A stretch of DNA of 24,543 bases from CAZVKN01 sp964627035 (lineage in GTDB: Bacteria; Electryoneota; AABM5-125-24; Hatepunaeales; Hatepunaeaceae): contig CAZVKN010000041.1 of NCBI GenBank assembly GCA_964627035.1, positions 1-24,543 of the forward strand. Reading direction: 5' to 3'. The notes under the pieces were generated by a model. The model worked only from the letters and a program-made list of their open reading frames with translations, did no database searches and was not told where the DNA came from. Of this stretch, positions 21,578-24,543 are shown one piece after another. How positions within the stretch are numbered: the stretch's first letter is position 1; each line of letters opens with the position of its first letter. A program made the position numbers and the translations under genes.

Positions 21578-24109
21578 ATGGCAAAATTTTCAGATATAAT
21601 AGAATCTCCTCCTAACAGTAAACTAATCCTGCAGGGCAATGCTGCATTCGCCCTTGGAGTCATCCACTCCGGAATTCATGCAGTCACAGGCTATCCCGGA
21701 ACTCCCAGCACTGAAGTTATTGATAAATCACTGGCATTCGCAAAAGATCGTCTTGCCATCGGCTGGTCTGTCAACGAAGCGGTTGCCGTTTCGACCGGAT
21801 TAGGACATGCGATTGCCGGTTATGACACGGTTGTAACAATGAAAGTTCCCGGTGTGTTTCAGGCAGCCGATGCCATCACTACGACGGCATTTTATACGGG
21901 CAAAATGGGTGCGCTTGTTATTTACGTCGCCACCGATTATGTACCGTCAAGTACTCAGCATGTGATTGATGCACGTTACTTCTTTTCCTCAACCCGGCTG
22001 CCGGTACTTGAACCACGAAACCATCAGGAGATGTATGATATAAACTGGGTAGCTGCTGATTTGAGTCGTGAGTTCAACACTCCTATCATCATATTAGCAT
22101 CGGGAATTTTGGCTCACAGTGAAGCTTTGATCAGGACGCGTGAGCCTCGCACAATTACCCCGAGAGAGCTACCTGAAAATCTGCACAACTGGATGAACAT
22201 GCCGAACATTGCCCGTGCAAATTACAATAAAGTCACGCTCCAGCGGATACCGGGCGTGAAGAAATGGGCTGAGTCGTGTGATCTGATCGGTGAGACTGCC
22301 GGAAATGATGACTGGGGTGTGATTGTCAACGGTGAGGCTGAGATTGTGGTTCGGGAAGCTCTGAAGAATGCAGGACTCGATCCATCAATATTGTCATTGG
22401 CGATTACATATCCACTTCCGGAATCGAGAGTGAAGGAGTTTGCTAAAAAGATCGAAGGTCAGATATTCGTGATCGAAGATGGACACCGCTATCTTGAGGA
22501 GAAGGTGTGTCTATTGGGTATAGATGCCATTGGCAAGGATGAGCTGAGTGTGATCACGAACTGGACGCCTGAAGATGTGTTGCAGTTTTTGTCGCAACAC
22601 GTGAGTCTTGATAACGATGTTGAAAGCATTGAGATGGTGATTCAGCCTCTACCGAGACCACCTTCGATCTGTCCCGGTTGTTCCTACAAAGCTCTCACAT
22701 TGGCAGTAGCAAAACTTAAGCGCAGAGGAAAGCTGTATGCTGCATTCGGAGATATAGGCTGCTCGACACTGCTGCATTTTATGGATTCCCTTGACACATG
22801 CTCCTGCATGGGTGCATCAGATTCGATCCGTCAGGGATTTGTACTCTCAAGACCTGATATGGCTGGCAAAGTTATCAGCATCATCGGTGACTCAACGGAA
22901 TGCCACTCCGGTCTTGATTCAACGCGGAACGCTGTGTTCAGGAACGTACCCGGAGTGAAGATCATTTTGGACAACAGCACTACTGCAATGACTGGAGGGC
23001 AGGTTGCACCAAGCTCGAATCTAAACCTTGAAGGACAGCCTCACAAATTCAATCTGAGACGAGCAATAGAAGCGGAAGGGGGGAGGATGGTTGTGATTGA
23101 TGCGTTTGATCTCAAGAGTGTCGAAAAAGAACTGAAGAAGGCACTGAAACTTGCTAAGGATAATGTATTCACAACCTTGCTGATTGAAGGCGACTGTATT
23201 CATGAGTGCGATCTGGCTACGCTGACAAGGACAGTTAAAATAGATTACGATCTGTGTACTGACTGCGGTGTGTGCGACATCTGTCCGGGATTGGTGCTCG
23301 ATGAAAACAAGCATCCTACTTTTACAAGCCTCTGTACAAACTGTGCTTCAACGGATCAGATATGTCGGCAGATATGTCCATTTGAGGCGATTATTCAGGT
23401 TGGCACTCTGATAGACGGTAACGGTGATATGCCTGAACTGCCAAAGATTACTGAAGTTGAAACTGTGGAAATTGATCCTGCTCTCCTCCCTGATTCGCTT
23501 CGCGTTGCGGTCAGGGGGATTGGGGGGCAAGGCAATCTGTTTTTCGGCAAGGTGCTGTCGGAAGTAGCTCTGCGGACTCCGTATGCTGACGCTCATATAG
23601 TGAAGGGTGACACGCATGGAATGGCTCAGCTCGGTGGGTCGGTTATTTCCACGTTTAGCTGTGGAGATGTCTATTCTCCTGCGTTAGCTCCTCATTCAGT
23701 GGATGCTCTTGTTGCTATGGAGATCAGTGAGCTGCTGCGTCCCGGATTCATCGAATTGCTGAAACCGGGTGGTACGATTATATTTAATGACTTCACCGCT
23801 CTGCCCGTGACAGCCTCAAAGGAGGATTACCCATCACTTGAGCGGATTGAGGATGTGGTTAAGGATTACAATGTGCTACATATAGATGCGAATCAGGTAG
23901 CTTTTGACCTCGGCGATAAGGGCGGCAGAACTGCGAATGTAGTGGTCATTGGTCTGCTGTCAACGGTAGAACCGTTCAGCAACATCCCTGAATCAATCTG
24001 GCAGCAGGCTTTGCTGGCGGTGTCACCGAATGAAGTGACTAAGGCTGTGAATATGATGGCGTTTGAGAAGGGAAGGGGAAACGTAGAACAGGAATTACCG
24101 GCAATTTGA
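21578..24109 (+). CDS. Fused indolepyruvate:ferredoxin oxidoreductase-type enzyme (IorA-IorB)
   Basis: This 843-residue protein joins the two IOR subunits in one chain. Residues 1-350 are the pyrimidine-type domain (TGYPGTPSTEVID, GWSVNEAVA). Residues 360-545 are the TPP-binding domain (PSICPGCSYKAL, GDIGCSTL, GDSTECHSG, ILDNSTTAMTGGQ). Residues 555-605 hold two [4Fe-4S] motifs (CTDCGVCDICP, and CTNC with CRQICP). Residues 640-840 are the IorB gamma domain (GIGGQGNLFFGKVL, HGMAQLGGSV). Such enzymes oxidise 2-oxoacids to acyl-CoA and reduce ferredoxin. Several positions near the substrate differ from typical IorA (MKVPGVFQAAD for MKHVGLNVAAD), so the 2-oxoacid may not be indolepyruvate. The ferredoxin gene at 19375 is the natural electron partner. 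Confidence 0.92.
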   Translation: MAKFSDIIESPPNSKLILQGNAAFALGVIHSGIHAVTGYPGTPSTEVIDKSLAFAKDRLAIGWSVNEAVAVSTGLGHAIAGYDTVVTMKVPGVFQAADAITTTAFYTGKMGALVIYVATDYVPSSTQHVIDARYFFSSTRLPVLEPRNHQEMYDINWVAADLSREFNTPIIILASGILAHSEALIRTREPRTITPRELPENLHNWMNMPNIARANYNKVTLQRIPGVKKWAESCDLIGETAGNDDWGVIVNGEAEIVVREALKNAGLDPSILSLAITYPLPESRVKEFAKKIEGQIFVIEDGHRYLEEKVCLLGIDAIGKDELSVITNWTPEDVLQFLSQHVSLDNDVESIEMVIQPLPRPPSICPGCSYKALTLAVAKLKRRGKLYAAFGDIGCSTLLHFMDSLDTCSCMGASDSIRQGFVLSRPDMAGKVISIIGDSTECHSGLDSTRNAVFRNVPGVKIILDNSTTAMTGGQVAPSSNLNLEGQPHKFNLRRAIEAEGGRMVVIDAFDLKSVEKELKKALKLAKDNVFTTLLIEGDCIHECDLATLTRTVKIDYDLCTDCGVCDICPGLVLDENKHPTFTSLCTNCASTDQICRQICPFEAIIQVGTLIDGNGDMPELPKITEVETVEIDPALLPDSLRVAVRGIGGQGNLFFGKVLSEVALRTPYADAHIVKGDTHGMAQLGGSVISTFSCGDVYSPALAPHSVDALVAMEISELLRPGFIELLKPGGTIIFNDFTALPVTASKEDYPSLERIEDVVKDYNVLHIDANQVAFDLGDKGGRTANVVVIGLLSTVEPFSNIPESIWQQALLAVSPNEVTKAVNMMAFEKGRGNVEQELPAI

Positions 24110-24468
24110 TAAAAGTAGTGTTGATTGTTGCAGGAACCATTTTTTTACTGCTTGGTATTATTGGGATTCTTTTACCGCTATTGCCTACGACCCCATTTCT
24201 ACTGCTTGCGGCATCATGCTATGCGAAAAGTTCAACGAGGTTGTACAATTGGCTGTTAGAGAACAGATGGTTTGGCAAGTACATCAAAAACATCCGCGAA
24301 GGGCATGGAATCCCGTTAAAGGTGAAAATTTCGGTCATTACGCTTCTGTGGATAGCGATTGGATTTTCAGCTATTTTTGTAGTTCAAGGTTTATTGGTTA
24401 GAATAATTTTGGTGCTGATAGCTGTTGGGGTTACTGCGCATATAGTTTTTTACCGGACATCAAAGTGA
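24106..24468 (+). CDS. DUF454 / YbaN-family inner-membrane protein
   Basis: This 120-residue membrane protein shows the family signature LGIIGILLPLLPTTPFLLLAA, here cited as IGILLPLLPTTPFLLLAA, then CYAKSSTRLYNWLLENRWFG and YIKNIREGHGIPLKVKI, and two further hydrophobic helices at the C-terminus. Three to four membrane segments are expected. The TTG start at 24106 overlaps the IOR stop by four bases, which suggests translational coupling; no ATG is available near the natural N-terminus. The biochemical role of the family is unknown, and nothing ties it to the pathway beyond the overlap. Confidence 0.88.
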   Translation: MIKVVLIVAGTIFLLLGIIGILLPLLPTTPFLLLAASCYAKSSTRLYNWLLENRWFGKYIKNIREGHGIPLKVKISVITLLWIAIGFSAIFVVQGLLVRIILVLIAVGVTAHIVFYRTSK

Positions 24469-24510
24469 ATAGGAGCAAATAATAAATGATGGTGATTGCT
24501 TAAGTTCTTG

Positions 24511-24529
24511 CACTAAATTATATTTAGTG
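24511..24529. terminator. Perfect palindrome after the DUF454 gene
   Basis: CACTAAAT / ATTTAGTG with a TAT loop lies about 40 bp after the last gene. The stem is AT-rich and has no T-run behind it, so it may be a weak terminator or an operator for a gene beyond the window. Confidence 0.4.
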
Positions 24530-24543
24530 TTATGGACTTATAT

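Overview
The window looks like bacterial chromosome from an uncultured or poorly sampled lineage. I cannot name the phylum from sequence alone. A repeat-rich genome with lipoproteins, SPDG-type WD40 repeats, GxxExxY proteins and orphan antitoxins would suit Poribacteria-like or similar candidate phyla, but that is a guess. Every gene I can support is on the + strand. No tRNA, rRNA, CRISPR array or integrase was seen.

Layout. Positions 1-1736 hold the 3' part of a WD40 protein and a small lipoprotein, followed by about 700 bp without a gene that contains an inverted repeat. From 2434 to 24109 runs one large co-directional set of CoA and cofactor enzymes: hydantoinase/acetone-carboxylase-type subunits A and B, an acyl-CoA dehydrogenase, a two-subunit B12-dependent acyl-CoA mutase, a dienoyl-CoA-reductase/TMADH-type flavoenzyme, a 2[4Fe-4S] ferredoxin, a methylmalonyl-CoA-epimerase-like VOC protein, a family III CoA-transferase, and a fused indolepyruvate:ferredoxin oxidoreductase-type enzyme. 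A DUF454 membrane protein overlaps the end of the last one.

The metabolic set is interrupted by accessory genes, all in the operon's direction. Between hyuA and hyuB lie a SAM methyltransferase, a REP-associated transposase with its REP palindromes, and an HNH-like zinc protein. Behind hyuB lie a RhuM-family gene and two lipoproteins. Behind the dehydrogenase is a GxxExxY gene. Behind the mutase are two orphan antitoxins (one with a nonsense codon), a DNA methyltransferase and an unknown gene. In two places (after the methyltransferase and after rhuM) a diverged second copy of the 3' end of the preceding metabolic gene remains just beyond the accessory gene, which records how the operon was opened.

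Function. The enzymes suggest catabolism of an acid activated to a CoA thioester (CoA-transferase and/or ferredoxin-linked 2-oxoacid oxidation), alpha,beta-oxidation and reduction, epimerisation and carbon-skeleton rearrangement, with an ATP-dependent carboxylase or amidohydrolase (HyuAB). The mutase keeps the Tyr/Arg/His residues of methylmalonyl-CoA mutase but has replaced two otherwise near-invariant active-site motifs, one of them by a run of six glycines. The neighbouring epimerase-like protein has lost a metal-ligand histidine. Together these point to a non-standard substrate and are the best candidate for an undescribed pathway. The substrate cannot be named from the sequence.
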